The notes beneath the pieces are model-generated. The model saw nothing but the letters and a program-made list of their open reading frames with translations, was not told the origin of the DNA and did no database searches. Both the position numbers and the translations under genes were made by a program. DNA of 64,000 bases from Angiostrongylus vasorum (lineage: Eukaryota > Nematoda > Chromadorea > Rhabditida > Metastrongylidae), in NCBI GenBank assembly GCA_018806985.1, contig JADANN010000417.1:62001-126000 (forward strand), written 5' to 3'. Shown piece by piece: positions 19,658 through 34,600 of the stretch (position 1 is its first letter; every line of letters begins with the position of its first letter).

Positions 19658-22600
19658 ATGGATGAATGGATTTTGCTGGACGAAGTTGATGTCATTGCGC
19701 TATGGCCAAAAGAACAACAGAAGAACGTGGAGTCTTCAAAGTGGCAAGAGCGAAAGGAAGCCCTAGAGGTAGCTATCGATTTGTTTTTTGATCGTTATTA
19801 TCTTCTTCTTCAAATTAGCATCCCACATTTGCCATCCGTATAGCCTCTGATACCTTTTGCGATTCTACTGCTTGTCGTTGACTATTTCGTCTCTGTACCT
19901 CAAATGACGTTTGTTTTTACACTGACCACTCTCATCACCAGGAGTATTATTTCGTACACTCGTGGCGATTCAGGATTTTAGCAAGTCTGGTGCTTTTTTG
20001 TTGTTTGTTGCGGAGCCGTTGAGGGGATGAGAACATGGCAGAGTGTTAGTTGACACTACGATCTATCGCCCGCATGGTATAAAAGACATTATGGTGTTAG
20101 TCTAATTTTTGGACTTCTTTACGTTTGGAGTTTCGAAAGGTTTTTTTCTTGGAGACGAAATCTAAGTTTTCGAGTTTTTTTTTAAACATTCGCAGCTCAC
20201 GGAAGTCACTCATATGAGGGGATCTCAAGCCGGCTAGTCGCGAGGCTACGTGGGCCGTCGCCAGTTTGCGGATAGAGGGTTAGTCGCGGACCAAAAGCGA
20301 CCATATGTTTCCCTGAGAAGCAGGTGGATCCAAGGGATGAACCCCTGTTTCTGCTCCACCGATTTGGCACATACTTTCTGTATTTACGAGGCGTATTCAT
20401 GCATGCGTGTGTAGGTGCGTTCAAGTTTACGCGGATTGTATTCTACCAGTCAATTCGTCCAAAAGCTTGAAATCAAGTGTCAGGGAAGTATATGGGAGGC
20501 GGTTAGGAGTCGCCTCCAACAAATAAGCTCCATGTCCACTCTGGGAGAGCGTGGCAAGCTACCCGTGAGTATACCCAGCCCCCCCACGTTCAGAGCCCAG
20601 CAAGCTATACGTGGGTATCAAAATGCTAAACACAGAAAAAAAAACGGGCCTCATTTCCTCGACCGAAAGAGCCCCAGTTCAGCAGCGTTGGCTAGGACGA
20701 GTACGGAGAGGATTCTAAAATCTCAGGACCAATGGAAGCTGGCTGGATTGCAAAGAACTAAGGTGGCGATCTTTACCTACAATGCACGTACACTTGCATC
20801 CGAGTCCTCGATAGAAGACTCGATCATGCAAGCGAGAAGGATAAGGTACGACTTCATCGGCCTGGCCGAGGCGAGACGATGCCACCCATTCAACGCCGTC
20901 TATAACACCGGAGAAGAACTGTTCCTTGGAACATGCGACAGCAGAGGAGTCGGCGGCGTCGGCGTTCTCGTCGATTCTCGTCAACACGAGTTAGTCCGTG
21001 AAAATCTCGACTCGAACAACTCGAATTCACTCGAACAACTAACAACTCGAATCGGACGTTTACGATTAAAAAGATATGGATCAGTATCAGCTTTGACAAT
21101 CTTCGTCGTTTACGCGCAGATATCAAACTATGACGATGAAGAAGTCGACGCGTTCTATATGGACTTGGAGAAGTTCTACAGAACCCGCACCCTCAACGAA
21201 CGTGGAAGTCTCCCAATGGAGAGTACCATAGCGATATAGACAACATCATGGTAAACCGAAGGTTTTGCCTAGCCGATGTCGCTGTTGTCCCAAAATTCCA
21301 CGCGTGATCAGACCATCGCCTTTTTTTGTGCAAGATTCCATTTCTCGCAGAAAGGAGAATAAGACGCTAAATTCAAAAAACGAAGTCCCAGAACCACCAC
21401 AAACTGGGACTTATTCAATTCATTACTCGGCTGTTGGGAAGATGCCGTTGTCGATAACATCGACGAGGAATACGATCGGCTCGTTCAACATCTTCACGTT
21501 AGCGCTATGAAAGCTGAGAGTTCGAAACTCACCAAGAGACGTCTGCCTCCAGAAACACTCGAGCTGATACGCCAGCGTGGAATCTCACGAGCTGGCAGGT
21601 AACCACGAACTGACGTCCAAACTTGCAAAACAGTGCAGACAGGCGGTAAAAGAAGATCTTAAAGAGAGAAAAGCAGCTGTAATGGTCGAAGCTGCACAGG
21701 CTGGCAAAAGCATTCGCAAAGTCCACCGAAGCTTCGCCAATTACAAGACCAGGATGATTGCACTCCGACTCCCAGACGGAACAGTTACAACGTTTAGAAA
21801 GGCAATGGAGAAAATCACTCACGACTGCTACTCAGATCACTTAAGTAGCCACGTCCTCTTTCCCTCCTGTGAAATAATGGAGGATAGACATGTTGTATCA
21901 CCGGTTCTCCCTTCCGAAATCCGACATGCCATTTCGTCGGTGAAAAACTGAACAGATCCAGGTCAGGACAGGATAACTCGTGAACACCTGAAGAACCTTC
22001 CGCCAGTCCTCATAAACACATTGGCTCGGCTCTTCACACGTTACCTGTCAGAATGCAAGGTCCCTACTTAGTGGTAGACCAGGAAGAGCGTGTTATTGTT
22101 CAAGAAGGGTGACCTACACGATATCGGCAGTTATCGCCCAATCTATTTGCTGTCTGACGTCTACAAACCCTTCACTCGAGTCATCCTAAGCAGGATTGAC
22201 AGAACACCGGATGAAGAGCACCCATGTGAGCATGCAGAGTTTCGAAAAGCATTTGGTATGATGCACCACATCCACACGATAACAAGGCTCATTGAAGTAT
22301 CGCTAGAGTACAAAAAGACCGCTCTGTCTCATTTTCATCGATTTACAGAAGGGCTTTCATTCAGCTGAGATAGAAGTAGTCATTGGAAGCCCTTGATAGT
22401 CAAGGAGTCCCTATTCAGTACACTAAGATTCTTGGTGAGCTGTACAAAATTTTCACAACCAAGATATCGCCATTCTACAACGACGTTGAGATCGACGTCA
22501 AAAAGAGGGGTTAGGCAAGGCGATACCATCACGCCAAAATTATTTACCGTCTCGCTCCAGAACGTCATGCGAACATGGGATAATATAGGAGTGAAAATCG

Positions 22601-25600
22601 ATGGTCGACAGTTATATCATCTTCGTTTTGCTGATGACATCGTCCCAAACATTAGCCAAGTGGAGCGTATGCTTGCCGACTTTGATAAAGCCTGTGGAAA
22701 GATTGGTCTCCGACTAAATCTCACGAAAACGATGTTGATGAAGAACGGATTGATCACGCATTCATGCTCAACGGAACGAATATCTCCGAATGCTCCAGTT
22801 ATGTCTATCTAGGTCGCGAAATCAACATGATGAACGACCTAGTTCCAGAGCTGAGCAGAAGGAAACGAGCGGCTTGGGGGGCTTTCAAGAACATCGAGGA
22901 TATTGCGAAGTCAACAAATAATACCCAACTCCATGCTCACTTTTTCGACCCAACGGTACTTCCTTCGTTGACGTATGCGTCAGAAACCTGGTCGCTGCGT
23001 AAACAGGATGAAAAATCACTCAGTGGTATTGAATGCGCAGCCGAAAGGACGTTGCTAGGAGTATCCCGTATCACGCAAGTAAGGGAAGGGATCCGTAGCG
23101 CCGACCTGCGTCAACGATCAAAAATCAGTGATACCGTTCTGTACACCAAACAGTCGAAGATGAGCTGGGCCGGACACGTAATGCGTATGAACGATAGCCG
23201 GTGGACAAGGCTCATTAGTGACTGAATTCCTCCAGATGTCAAACGCACTGCAGGAAAACCACGGACCCGATGGTCAGAGTTCTTCACGATAAGCCTTGAA
23301 GAAAGATATGGTGCTCAACGAGTCCTTAAAGCGAGCAGAATCCACTGGGCTACTGCGCAAAAGGGAAAAGTGGAAGATTTACCGGCATCCGCTCGAGTCA
23401 TTCGACGATCAACGGGACTACAAGTGATACAGGTGAACAATCGCAGCAGCCGTGATCGGTAGTTACATTCGGGGCCAAAATCATATCCATCTAGAGGAGA
23501 TCATCATTGTTGAATCGCTACCTCTCCTTGAAACCATTGCCCATGAAAAACCAAGAAGATAGAGATTTATGTTCTTAACCAGATATCCGTTACGTTAAGG
23601 CTGAAAGTCTTGTACATTGTTGGGGCGAATTAATGAATTTACGTCTGAACTGCGTTAATTTGAATCTGGAAGGATCAGTTACTTTTCGGCGCGCATAGGT
23701 AGGAATGAGTTCATGTTCAAATTATACTAATTGGTTTGTTTCTTGAAGTGGGTTTTGCGATTCACCTTTGTTGGTAACGAGCTGTGAGCCCATCACTCGT
23801 AACTCCCAGTGGGTGTTATGATTCGTTGTCTTTTTTGGGCGCATATTGAGGTTGTATTCTCACTAACTTTGATTTTGGAACGATTCTTCATTTTGTAGCC
23901 GTTTAGTAGGTGTATGTCGTATTCTATCGTCATATGTTTACATTGAAATGCTATCGATACCATTTTTTGAAAAAATTTTTTTACCGCTATATTTCATTTG
24001 GAATTTCTAGTGTTTCGTAAGCCTTCCAACGATTTATTGCCTCATAATGGCTGGGAGGGGTTCTAGGATATCGGACTGCGATGTACAACGGGTGGATTCA
24101 TTCCCCAACAGCGTCTCCCGTGCTCAAAAAGAGTCCGGCATTTTCGTCAAGAAGCCCAGCTAAGAGTAAACCAATACCAAGGTCCACCACCGTCCTGGTA
24201 TCTAACTAGTCGCATAGTGGCAAATCTCCCTCTTATGCACAAAGGCGACGACTGCCTGTGGTGGTGACAACCTGGCGGAGACTTTGGCTAGGCTGACCTC
24301 GGGTCTCCAGCAAAACTCCAAAAGAATGGAAATTAGGCTGGGACCCACACAACTAGTGAAGAGGGCCATCCAAGTATGTGTAAGTGTTTCGTAAGAGTTT
24401 GTAAAGGAGAAGGCTAAATTCTTGTGTACCTTACGAATTGATCTGCATATCGCCTCTAATTGGTTATGGAGTTGAGTCATTCAATCGCTTGTGAATGATT
24501 GTTTTGTCGTTTTTTTTTTCCTGCCAGTTGGCCCTCGCGTTTTTAGCAGTTTTTCAGTCTTGTTGAAATAATTGGTTGTTGCATCCTGAATTTTTTCATC
24601 CTACAGGTGTTTTTTTTTTTTGAAATGTTGTTAAGTTGTTGCATCCTGAACTTTTTCATCCTACAGGTGTTTTTTTTTTGAAATGTTGTTAAAACTCCTC
24701 AGATTTACACAGAGAAGATTTTTTTTGTTGGATTTACTGGATAAACTCTATGGTATTCTAAACATATGGCCAAGTTCTATTCTTATCTTTAATATTTTCC
24801 ATTGGAGTTTTGTGAAGAGAACTGACAATTGTACGACAAAAAGTAAATCATTAAGACTTCATTTCAAGGTCCTTGCACAGCTTATCGAAAAGCATCCTCG
24901 ATTATCAACTGTTTCAATGACGATATATGGAGAAGTCGTAGATAATCTGAAGAAGATACTCGCTCACGATAGCAACATTAATGTTGTTACTGTCGCTCTA
25001 CGTGTGCTAGGGGGACTAGCTCGTGGACTTCGGAGCCGATTCTCGTGTTTCGTATCAATGGTGATTTCGTGTTGGCTCTATTGTTTTCCTTATTTATACA
25101 CGTGTTTTGCTTTGCACCGTAGGTAGCTTTAATGTGGTCACAGATATTCAACAAAGTGTAACAGAATCTTGAAGTTATGAATGGTAGCTTTGTCTGCCAC
25201 CTCATGGTATTGTTTCTATGTGTCTAGCTACGGTGTGCAAAACAATATTCATCGCTGGCATCGTTATCCAAATCGAGAGGAGGTTACACATCTCGATTCG
25301 GAATGCTAGCGTTTGTACCACTGGTTTTCCACTTATTCCAAAGGACCTGGGAATGTTTTTTGTAAGTCCTCGTGTTAGGAAGCGAAAAGCCTTTTTAATG
25401 GGAGCAAGACCTGCTTGAGTACATTTGCATGTTCTTATCTACGACATCGGGTGGTGAGGCAACCTGTGAGAGGCGACTAAGTTTCTAAATGCAACGTTAG
25501 CAATTGGGAGTGAACCAAAACGTTGCATACAGCACAACCATGGTGGGTGTTTTTTTTTCCACCTATGCTGTCATGAAAGTGCATTTCTGAAGAAATAAAA

Positions 25601-28600
25601 ATGAAAGTTCATTGGACGTAGAGGTCGCGTAATGTTCTGACAGATACGGAAGCCAATCATTTACCCTGTTTCACTTGTGGCCACCGTTCAAGGTAAAAAG
25701 GATGAAGTTGTTGGCGTTGATCAATTTCTGAAGTATGCGCCATGCATTCGAACTCACTAAGTATCGTTCGAGGTCATTGAATGCCTATCTGACCTTTACA
25801 ATGATTCGCAGTGGCCTACCGATGTATCGAGCCAGTTCTGCTATCCTCCCAGACAACTCCGATACCAATTTGACGACCTAGCAAGGATGGAAAGCTTGGT
25901 GTGCCAGGGGCGCGGGGATCGATCCTATTTGTATTGCAGGATATCTCCGACCACTGTGCCACACGCGTCCCTTACCGTTTAAGGTGGAAGAAGCAATTCG
26001 TTTATTACGAAAATGCCTAAGTTGGAACATGTCCCCTTACTTTCTGTTCCTGTCATGCACACTGTTTACAATTTTAAAACACAAGTTTTTGCACAGCATT
26101 TTTGTTTCAATGCTTTCGTTCCAATTTTAATTTTTTTTAAATGTGGCGTATCTAAACATTGTAAGCAATTAATATTCTTCATGCAGTACGTGTAGAGCTA
26201 TTATTCAAGAAAGAAAAGAAATACAATCCCTATAGCTGGTTAATATCTGTCGTGTTAGGACCTACAGCGGAACAGTGAGAAAAATTGTAAAATTATAAAA
26301 AAAATCCAACTGATGGGTTGTCATTTTGTCCTCAGTGAATTTAATGTTCTCCTATCTGGGTGCTGCAAGATTCCCATGAGTTGAAGTCTTGGAATGTATT
26401 AATTAACAGGTTATTTGACTCTTGTGTTTTCACTTACTTAACGGACTGAGATCTCTTTAAAAAAAAGACGGAATTTCTCCTTGAAATTCCATATTGAAGG
26501 GCATGTGCAGCGCAGTGATTAGAGGCTCCCTGCAACACACATGGTTTCGATCTCGCACACAACGCTCGCTGAGCCTTTCATACCTCCTGGGTGGGCAAAT
26601 TGGCACCAGCTCTGACTTGGAGGATAATAGCATTGACTCGATACATCAGTAGGCCAGTGCGAGTAATTATATAGGCCAGATATGCATTCAACACCTCTAA
26701 AGATGCTTGATGAAATCGAATGCACAGCACATCCCACTGGGACTGATCAACACCGAGAGCATCATCCGTTAATATTAAAGTCCACTTTATAAGGGTACGA
26801 GGAGTGGACCTCTTAGGTTGGACAACATGCTTCCAGTTTCCTTCTTGGTGGAATTCTGGAACCAAATGCACTTCATTCCAACTGCAAAATACGAAGCGAT
26901 GAAAGTCGGAAGGAGCCAGATAGTACGCACATGGTTATAGTACTGAAAAAAATAGACGGGATTGATATTTGCAACCACTTTTCTACTCGCTGCACTTCCA
27001 CGTTATTAGGAAGCTATGCATTGTTGACCAGTACTTGCAGGACGTTCCATTTATCCATTTGGATTTTCAGAAATAAGCTTTCTTTTGAAAGGTGTACCTC
27101 AGTTCAATCTATGGGTCACTAATGTCTTGGACCCTTTCCAATCTTTATTCCATCCTTTATTCCTGAAACTACTTTACATATAATGTACTTCTATTGTAGG
27201 TATGGTCGGTAATGCTTGAAAAGGCGAAGGACAAAAAGCCTGCAGTTCAGAGTGCCCTTGGTATTGCTCTTGATGCGGTTTCAGATTCAGTAAGTGTATA
27301 CCACATCATTTATCAAGTGTGTCATGGCTTTTTTTAGCCGGAAATTTATAAATAAAGAAGGAATGTGAAGTGAGACTTTGCCGATCTTTGCACTTTTTTT
27401 TACTCCTTTTTCATCGTTAATAAATAATCCGTTCATATCACTATGAATGCGAAATACCTCAACGTCTTCATCACGTTTTAGACTTCGTTTGTTATATTAG
27501 CGCTAAACCTATCCTACTACAGGGACTTTGAACTTCTGTCAAAGAAATCCACTTTTACTTATCGTGTTCGCGTGGAACACACACGTGGAGTGGATCTTCG
27601 CGCCCATGACCCACCAAACCTTCTATCCTTCTGGGGTCGGCATATTGGTACCAGACTTGTTTGGTAGGATAGCAGCACTGGCTCGATGCATCGACAGGTC
27701 ATCGCGAGTCATTCTAAAGGCCAGATATGCATTTAGTCATCGAACGATGCTTGATGAAGTCAGCATGGCACATCCCTCACAGATTGATCAACGCCGAGAG
27801 CATTATCCTTATCCTCTATTTATCCTGTTCTAAACTTCAATTATTATTTTAGTGTGGAGCTGATCGTATCACAAAAGACCTTTGCGATCATCTGTCGAAA
27901 CCCAATCCGCAGTCCAAGCAATGTCTTTGTTCGTTCTTATTTCGGTATTTTATTCGACAAAATGAGCTGTCAGTGGAATTTGCGAAAGCCGTGCTCCCGA
28001 TCGTTGTTAAGGTTATCTAGGACCCTTCTTTGCTTTCTTTTTTGTCTAGTTTGTTGTGTTGCATGTTACTTATATTTCCAGCTAGTTTCGGATAGTAATC
28101 CTTCTGTTCGCGAGGCGGCATGCAGCTCACTTGGCTCCGCAAGGCGACTGCTCGGAAGAGGTTTAGACGTGTTTTTGAATCCCATTTGCAGTGAAAAGGC
28201 GAAACTAGAGAAGGTGTAGTGAAAGTTTATTTCGTATCACTTGAGTAATCTTATATTCAGAATGGGACGCGTGTTGCGCAGTAATCGGAGGTGCCCTGCA
28301 ATACACATGGGATCGATCCCGGCACGCAGGCTCACAAAGCCTTCCATCCCTCCGGAGTGGGCAAATTGGTACCCTACTTGTCTGGGAGGATAGCAGCACT
28401 GGCTCGATGCATCGACAGGTCACTGCGAGTCATTGTGAAGGCCAGATATGCATTCAATCACCTCCAAGCGGTGCTTAATGAAGTCGAATTCATGGCGTAC
28501 TCCTCAGGGATTGATCAGTGCCTAGAGCTTTGTGCTTTATCCCTTATGCTCAGGACTGAGCCATATTTTGGCAATATGTCCTGAAAATGTAAGCAACACG

Positions 28601-31600
28601 TTCATGACGAGCCGTTATCTGTATATTGTTGTGTTGAAAATACAAATCAGCATATTTTCTGAATTTTCGAGGTGGAAGAGTTTTGCTGTGAAGCAAAGAA
28701 ACTTCATGCGGAACTCCGTGCAGCTCGGCCGCAGTCAGTTCCTTTAGGCAAATTTGCATCCGGTGACCATAGTGAGGTATGGCATTATTCTAAATCTATT
28801 CTTTCATGTAATGTTTTTAATGCAGCGAACTAACGGCAGCATAGTGGTTGCAGTTTAATTTCGTCTAATGTAACTTCCTGTTTGTTAACTTTTTATTCAC
28901 TATCTACTGCAATTTTTTCACGACAAGGTATTATATGAAGTACAACCATAATGATACTGAGGCTAAAGCGTTCACTGCCGCACCATACAAGTCTTCCATT
29001 TCGCTTGTCTCTCTCTCAGAAAAAAACTACAGCCTCAGCTGAACTGGGTTCACTGCAGATTTGTGCTTCCCAGATCAATGCCGTTGACGGTTGGCTGCTG
29101 ATGGCACTGGTAGGTAGAAAACTAGCTAAAGTACAGGCGAAACGAAGGACCTGCATGGTGTGGTTTTGAACGCGTTAGTCCCCTGAAAGGATAATAGCCC
29201 GTTCGTTACCCACCGCGTACACTTGCGGTCCGTAGTTTTGCAAACACCTCAGCATCATTGTGGTAACTTCCTTTTATTTGATTTTCTTTTATATAATCTA
29301 GCCTGCAAATCTCCATCAACAGAAAGTCTATTTCTCTTTCCTATCTTTATGCTGTCTTTATGTTAAGACATTTCACAAAACGCATAGGGAGGGACATAAT
29401 TTAGACACATTCAAACGATGCGATGTATTCGGCTGAGGTGGAAGATGTTGATCCTTGGACGCTGTTGGATCCCACAGATATTGTCGGCCAGATGAGGAAA
29501 GATTTCGACGGATTGGTGTGTAGAAATCTTCGATTAGTACCAAAAGCAGCGTGCAACTATGAAATTTTCTGTGCTTTACTGCTATGTTCACCAGGTTGCA
29601 TCGAAAAAATGGCAAGAGAGAAAGGAAGCTTTTGACTGGATACTCTCCATTATGGAGTCTGCCCCTCGTGTTGCTATTTCTCCACAGCTGCAGCAGATTA
29701 TGACTACTATACTCAAAGTAGGAACTGTGTTTACCACCATGATTATTTGTTGCCCTTTCCAGTTTTTAACGTTTAGTGGTACACTTCCATTTTCTCCAGA
29801 GATATCTATATAATGTGGTGCTTTGCTTTGAGGTGATGGACAAAGATGTTAACATCAACGTTACAAGTACATGTGCTAAATCCATGACAAAACTTGCTGT
29901 GAGCATGCGAACCGATTTCGCTATAATGGTCCCCAAGGTAGGTTACGGCTATAACAACTTACTATCTGTATCTGAAGAGTGATGTCAAAAGTGGTGTACC
30001 TTGAGGTCATGACAGTCGCATTCGATAAGCTGAAGGAAAAAAAGGCAGTGTTACGGAACGAGTTAGTTGAGTTGTGTGATGCTGCTGCCACTACAGTAAG
30101 TTAATCAATTTTAACTACTTATAAGGTGAAGCAAAAAGAGGAGGTACTGTAGGTTTCTTACCAATGTTTGACATTGGTTTTCATTTTTTCCTACCTTTCT
30201 ATTGTTATTTTTTGACGTTTATTTCTTTTCAATGAATAGGTCAGAAATTTTAAAGGCTCCACTTGAATGCTACGCAGAAGCTGTTTGCGACGGGCTTGCG
30301 AAATCGAATCCGCAGTCACGAGCTCAAACTGCTCTTTTTTTGTCGCGTTTGCTGTCTCGTCATAACTCTTCGACTTTTCCAGTTGAAGCCATCAAGCAAA
30401 TCATGCCTGGTATCCTGAAGGTAGTAGGGGTTTACTATATGGTTTACGTCAGCTTTGGAGAATGCTTACGGTTAATTCAATATTCATTTATGTCATCTTT
30501 ACATTATTCAGTGCTCTTCTGATGCTGACGGTGAGGTACGTGAGGCAGCTTTCCGGGTGATGGCGGCCATTCTACGATCTGTTGGAATGCCAGCTTCCAA
30601 GAGGTTGTTTGGCGAAATAACAGAGGATAAAGTAAGAATGGTCAAGGTTAGTTTATATACTTTGATTCTATTGCCACCTCTTGATGTTTTTTTTCTTTCA
30701 TTCCGCTTGCGTGAGTCTGTAGTAATAAGTTGAGAAAGAGTTGAAATTCTAATTGGCGTTTCTCTGTTTCCTGATTTTGAATGGGATAGACCAACATTGT
30801 ATAACGCAATAAATTAAAGGTCGAGGAATACAGTGAAAAAATTCGCGCAGAATTTGGTGACAAAGCTGCTCCAGAAATTCAACGACTTCATGCCAGTATT
30901 ACTAAGAATCCAAAGGTAAGGTGGCCTCTCGTTCTGGATGTTACTAGGTAGTAACTTTCATGATAATGGTAATAACTAGTAATAGTCAGCAGTAGTAATA
31001 GTGGTAGTAAACGGTGTGTATTGAAGAGAACAAAGGACACCCGACTCCGCGCCCATCTTTTCGACTTTACGATACTTCCTGCCTTAACGTACGCGTCAGA
31101 AACCGACACTGGTCGCTGCATAAGCAGGATGAAACATACTCAGCATTATAGAAAAAGACGCAGTCGAAAGACGATGCTAGGAGCATCACAAGCATTCCAT
31201 ATGACATAAGTGAGGAACGGTATCCGAGGTTCCGGCCTACGTCAACGATCAAAAATCAGAGACACCGTTCTGTAATCCGAACTGTCGAAGATAAGGTGGG
31301 CCGGATGCATAATGCGTATGAACGACAACCGGTGGACAAGAGCAGCCAGTGACTAGTTATCTCGGAATGTCAAACGCATTGCACGAAGACCACCGACCGG
31401 ATGGTCAGAGTTCTTCACGAAAAGCATGGAAGAAAGATATGATGCTCGAGTCCCTAGAGCGAGCAGAATCTACTGGGCACTCCTGCACGCGAAAGGGAAA
31501 AGTGGAAAATTTACTGGCGTCCGTTCGATTCACTCAATAATCATGGGACCACAGGTGATACAGGAATAATAGTGAGTAGTACTAGTAATGGTAAGTAATA

Positions 31601-34600
31601 ATGAAAGGATAAAGCTCTTGGTGCTGATTAATCCCTATGCGATGCGGCATTCATTCGAATTCATCAAGCCCTAATTAGAGGTAGCTGACTACATTTCTAG
31701 CCGACAGAACAGTGACTGGCGCTGGCCTACCGACGTATAACATCGTCATTTTTTATACTCTAGGACAACTCTGCTGCTAATTTGCCGACCCTAAGAGGGG
31801 GAGAAAGCTTGGTCATCCTGGGTGCGAGATTGAAACAGCGACCACATGTGTGTTGCTGGTTACTTCTAACTACTGCTCTACACGAGCCCTGTGGTCTTAA
31901 TAATGATAATAGTGATGATGATAATGATAGTGATAATAATAATAATAGGAGTAAGGTTATTACGAATGTTAATGATAACAACAATAATAATAATATTGAT
32001 GATAATAGTATAGTGATGACGCCCACTGCGAACTAAAGTTTTATTTCTGGAGTCTCTTAATTGGTGTAGATTCCATTTTGACCTTCTATACCGTTTTGCT
32101 ACCTATGTTTGACAATTTCTGCTATTTCAACTTTGCTCTTACTGTTACTGCAATGATTTAGGAGCTCACTCAGGACTCAACCACATCGACTAAATCATCC
32201 AATGCTGTGCGCGCCACTAAGAAACAATCGTGCTCTCAACTCGGCTCAAATCGCACACAGACAGTATCAACGCAAATCCTCCCCAGAGTCGTCCCACGAA
32301 CGCCTGCACAACCACCGAACTCTCAGCGACATTTAAATGGAGGTGCAACGTCGTCAAACCGTCAGCATAGTGCATGTGAGTGTATCTTTGTATTTTTTAG
32401 TTTCATATAAGTATATAAGAGCGTGTGGCGAGGTTTCAGTGTATACTCTTGATCAATGTAGCCATTTTCAGCCCACGCACGTAGTCAACTTGATCGTCAA
32501 CGTGGTAGAATAACGGAACAACAGAAGTTGCCTGTTTCAGTAAAACCTGCGCCGACTATGTCTTGTAGGCCTATTTTTACTCCATTCCCTATTTTAATTT
32601 ACTGTTGCCTTTTTTTGAATTAGTGATCTCCTTGGTCTGAAATACTATGATTTGTCGAGTGAATTGGGCGGACATCTCAAAAATCTCCATTCATCCATGT
32701 CACAAACCGAGGCTGCTGGGCAGTATTCTCCATGCTCGAAAGGCATGAAGAGTTCCCATATATTTTCCTGTGTTACTACTATTTTGAAGTGAGGACATCA
32801 CTATTAAGCAGATCTCAAGGTTGGTAATGCACACTCAGCTCTGTTGAAGTAGACGTGGGACACAATTCTTGGGGAATATACTGAAGCACCTCCTTCACTG
32901 CAGTTGAAATAAATCACTATTTTAACAATTCCGAGATTCCCCATTTAGCTGCTACCAGTAGTTCAGCTACACCTCTGTTAAGATTAGGACACTCTATGAT
33001 AGACCTTGATAGAGCTACCGTAGACACCATCATTGTCGATATTTTCAAGGCCAAGCTCGGAAAATTTGTTTAGAACTTAACATCGTTGTCCACAGACTAA
33101 ATGATATGAAAGTGGTGAGAAACTATGTAGATACATCGTAACAACCAAGACTAACCCTAGTTACTCACGGCTCCAGAAGCGCTCCTCTCAATGTTGAACT
33201 TGTGAGTCCCTCGATGAATAGTAAAACGAAAATTGCTTTATCATCGTAGAACGAGGTTTCTGTCTAGCCGATATCGATGTTATCCCAAAGTTATGGCTGC
33301 AACATATCATTGGATTCTTTCTGCAAGATTTTTTCTTGGAAGGAGAGAGACCACATAGTCTGCAGAACGAGTTCTGAGCTATAATAAACAAGCACTTTCC
33401 AATTCCTTGCCAGTTTTTTGGGAAATATCGTTATTAATAACGTGGATGAAAAATATGACAGACTCAATTAGCACCAGAGAAACACTTATAAGATGGAATA
33501 TTTAAAAGTCGCAGAGAGACGGATGTCTCCATATTCTTCGTTGTTTACGCATTTCTTAAGAGATTAACGAGCCTAAAGCGGCAACCAACTTACGTCCGAG
33601 TTTACACAGAACCAAGGTGAGCATTTAACATGGGTCTGGATGGGATTAGACGTGATCCCACTAGTAGCCTACTCCTAATTGTTATCAATACACTGGAATG
33701 ATTGTTATTATGTCTCCTGTTCCACTCAAGGACAAAGCAGAAAGACTTCGTTGTTACACAGGGGGAAAAGGGTTCAACAGCGCCATGGCATTTTGGTGGA
33801 ATTGCTCAGCGCCACTTGATATCATGGGAACATTTAAATGGTATAATATGAGAGTAGAGATCGTTGCGCAGAAATTACCCAATATTCTCTTTGCCATTGT
33901 TAAAGCTGTTACAAAATTAAGCATTATGGAATCTAATCTTGGCTGATTTCGACTGTGCGAATGAAGAGGGGAGTTCTCAGTGAAATCTAGAGAAGAATTG
34001 GCATTTTTAAAAACAAAGATGTTCCTGTTGTTTCAGTAATGCTCATGGAAAAGGATTTTTTAGTCCTCTATAGTTATATACTTTGATTTCCAAGCAAACG
34101 CAGTGTACAAGTTAGGTCTGGAGTTTAAAAAACCGTGGTTTACAGAGCCTTTAAGCCCACGAAAGGTATAAAAAGGGCAAGTGAGACCGCGCTTTGTGCT
34201 ATAAGATGAAGGGTGATAGAGTTATCGCGGTTTGTTATGAACGGTGAGTTTGTGAGCACTATATCATGTAGGTACGGGAGGAATCAGAAGCTGTACATGT
34301 GTTGACGTGATTCCGGAGTTCGTTGCAGTGGACTGCTACCGCATATGTCGGTGCGTGGATAGTCAAGCTGTTTTGAGAAGTGGTAGTCTTAACTAAAAGT
34401 ACTGGATAAAAGCCATTAACGACCGTGTTCTAGCGGCATGTGATGCGTGCAACAAAGAACCGCGGATCTCCATGGGCAGGTTTTTTTTCACGAAGACCCT
34501 GTAACTATGGTGCTTTTCGTGTCCTTCGAGTAAAACAAACCCACTGACCATATGTGACAAACGAATGGAGGCTACCGACAACGGCTTGAGTAACCTGAAT

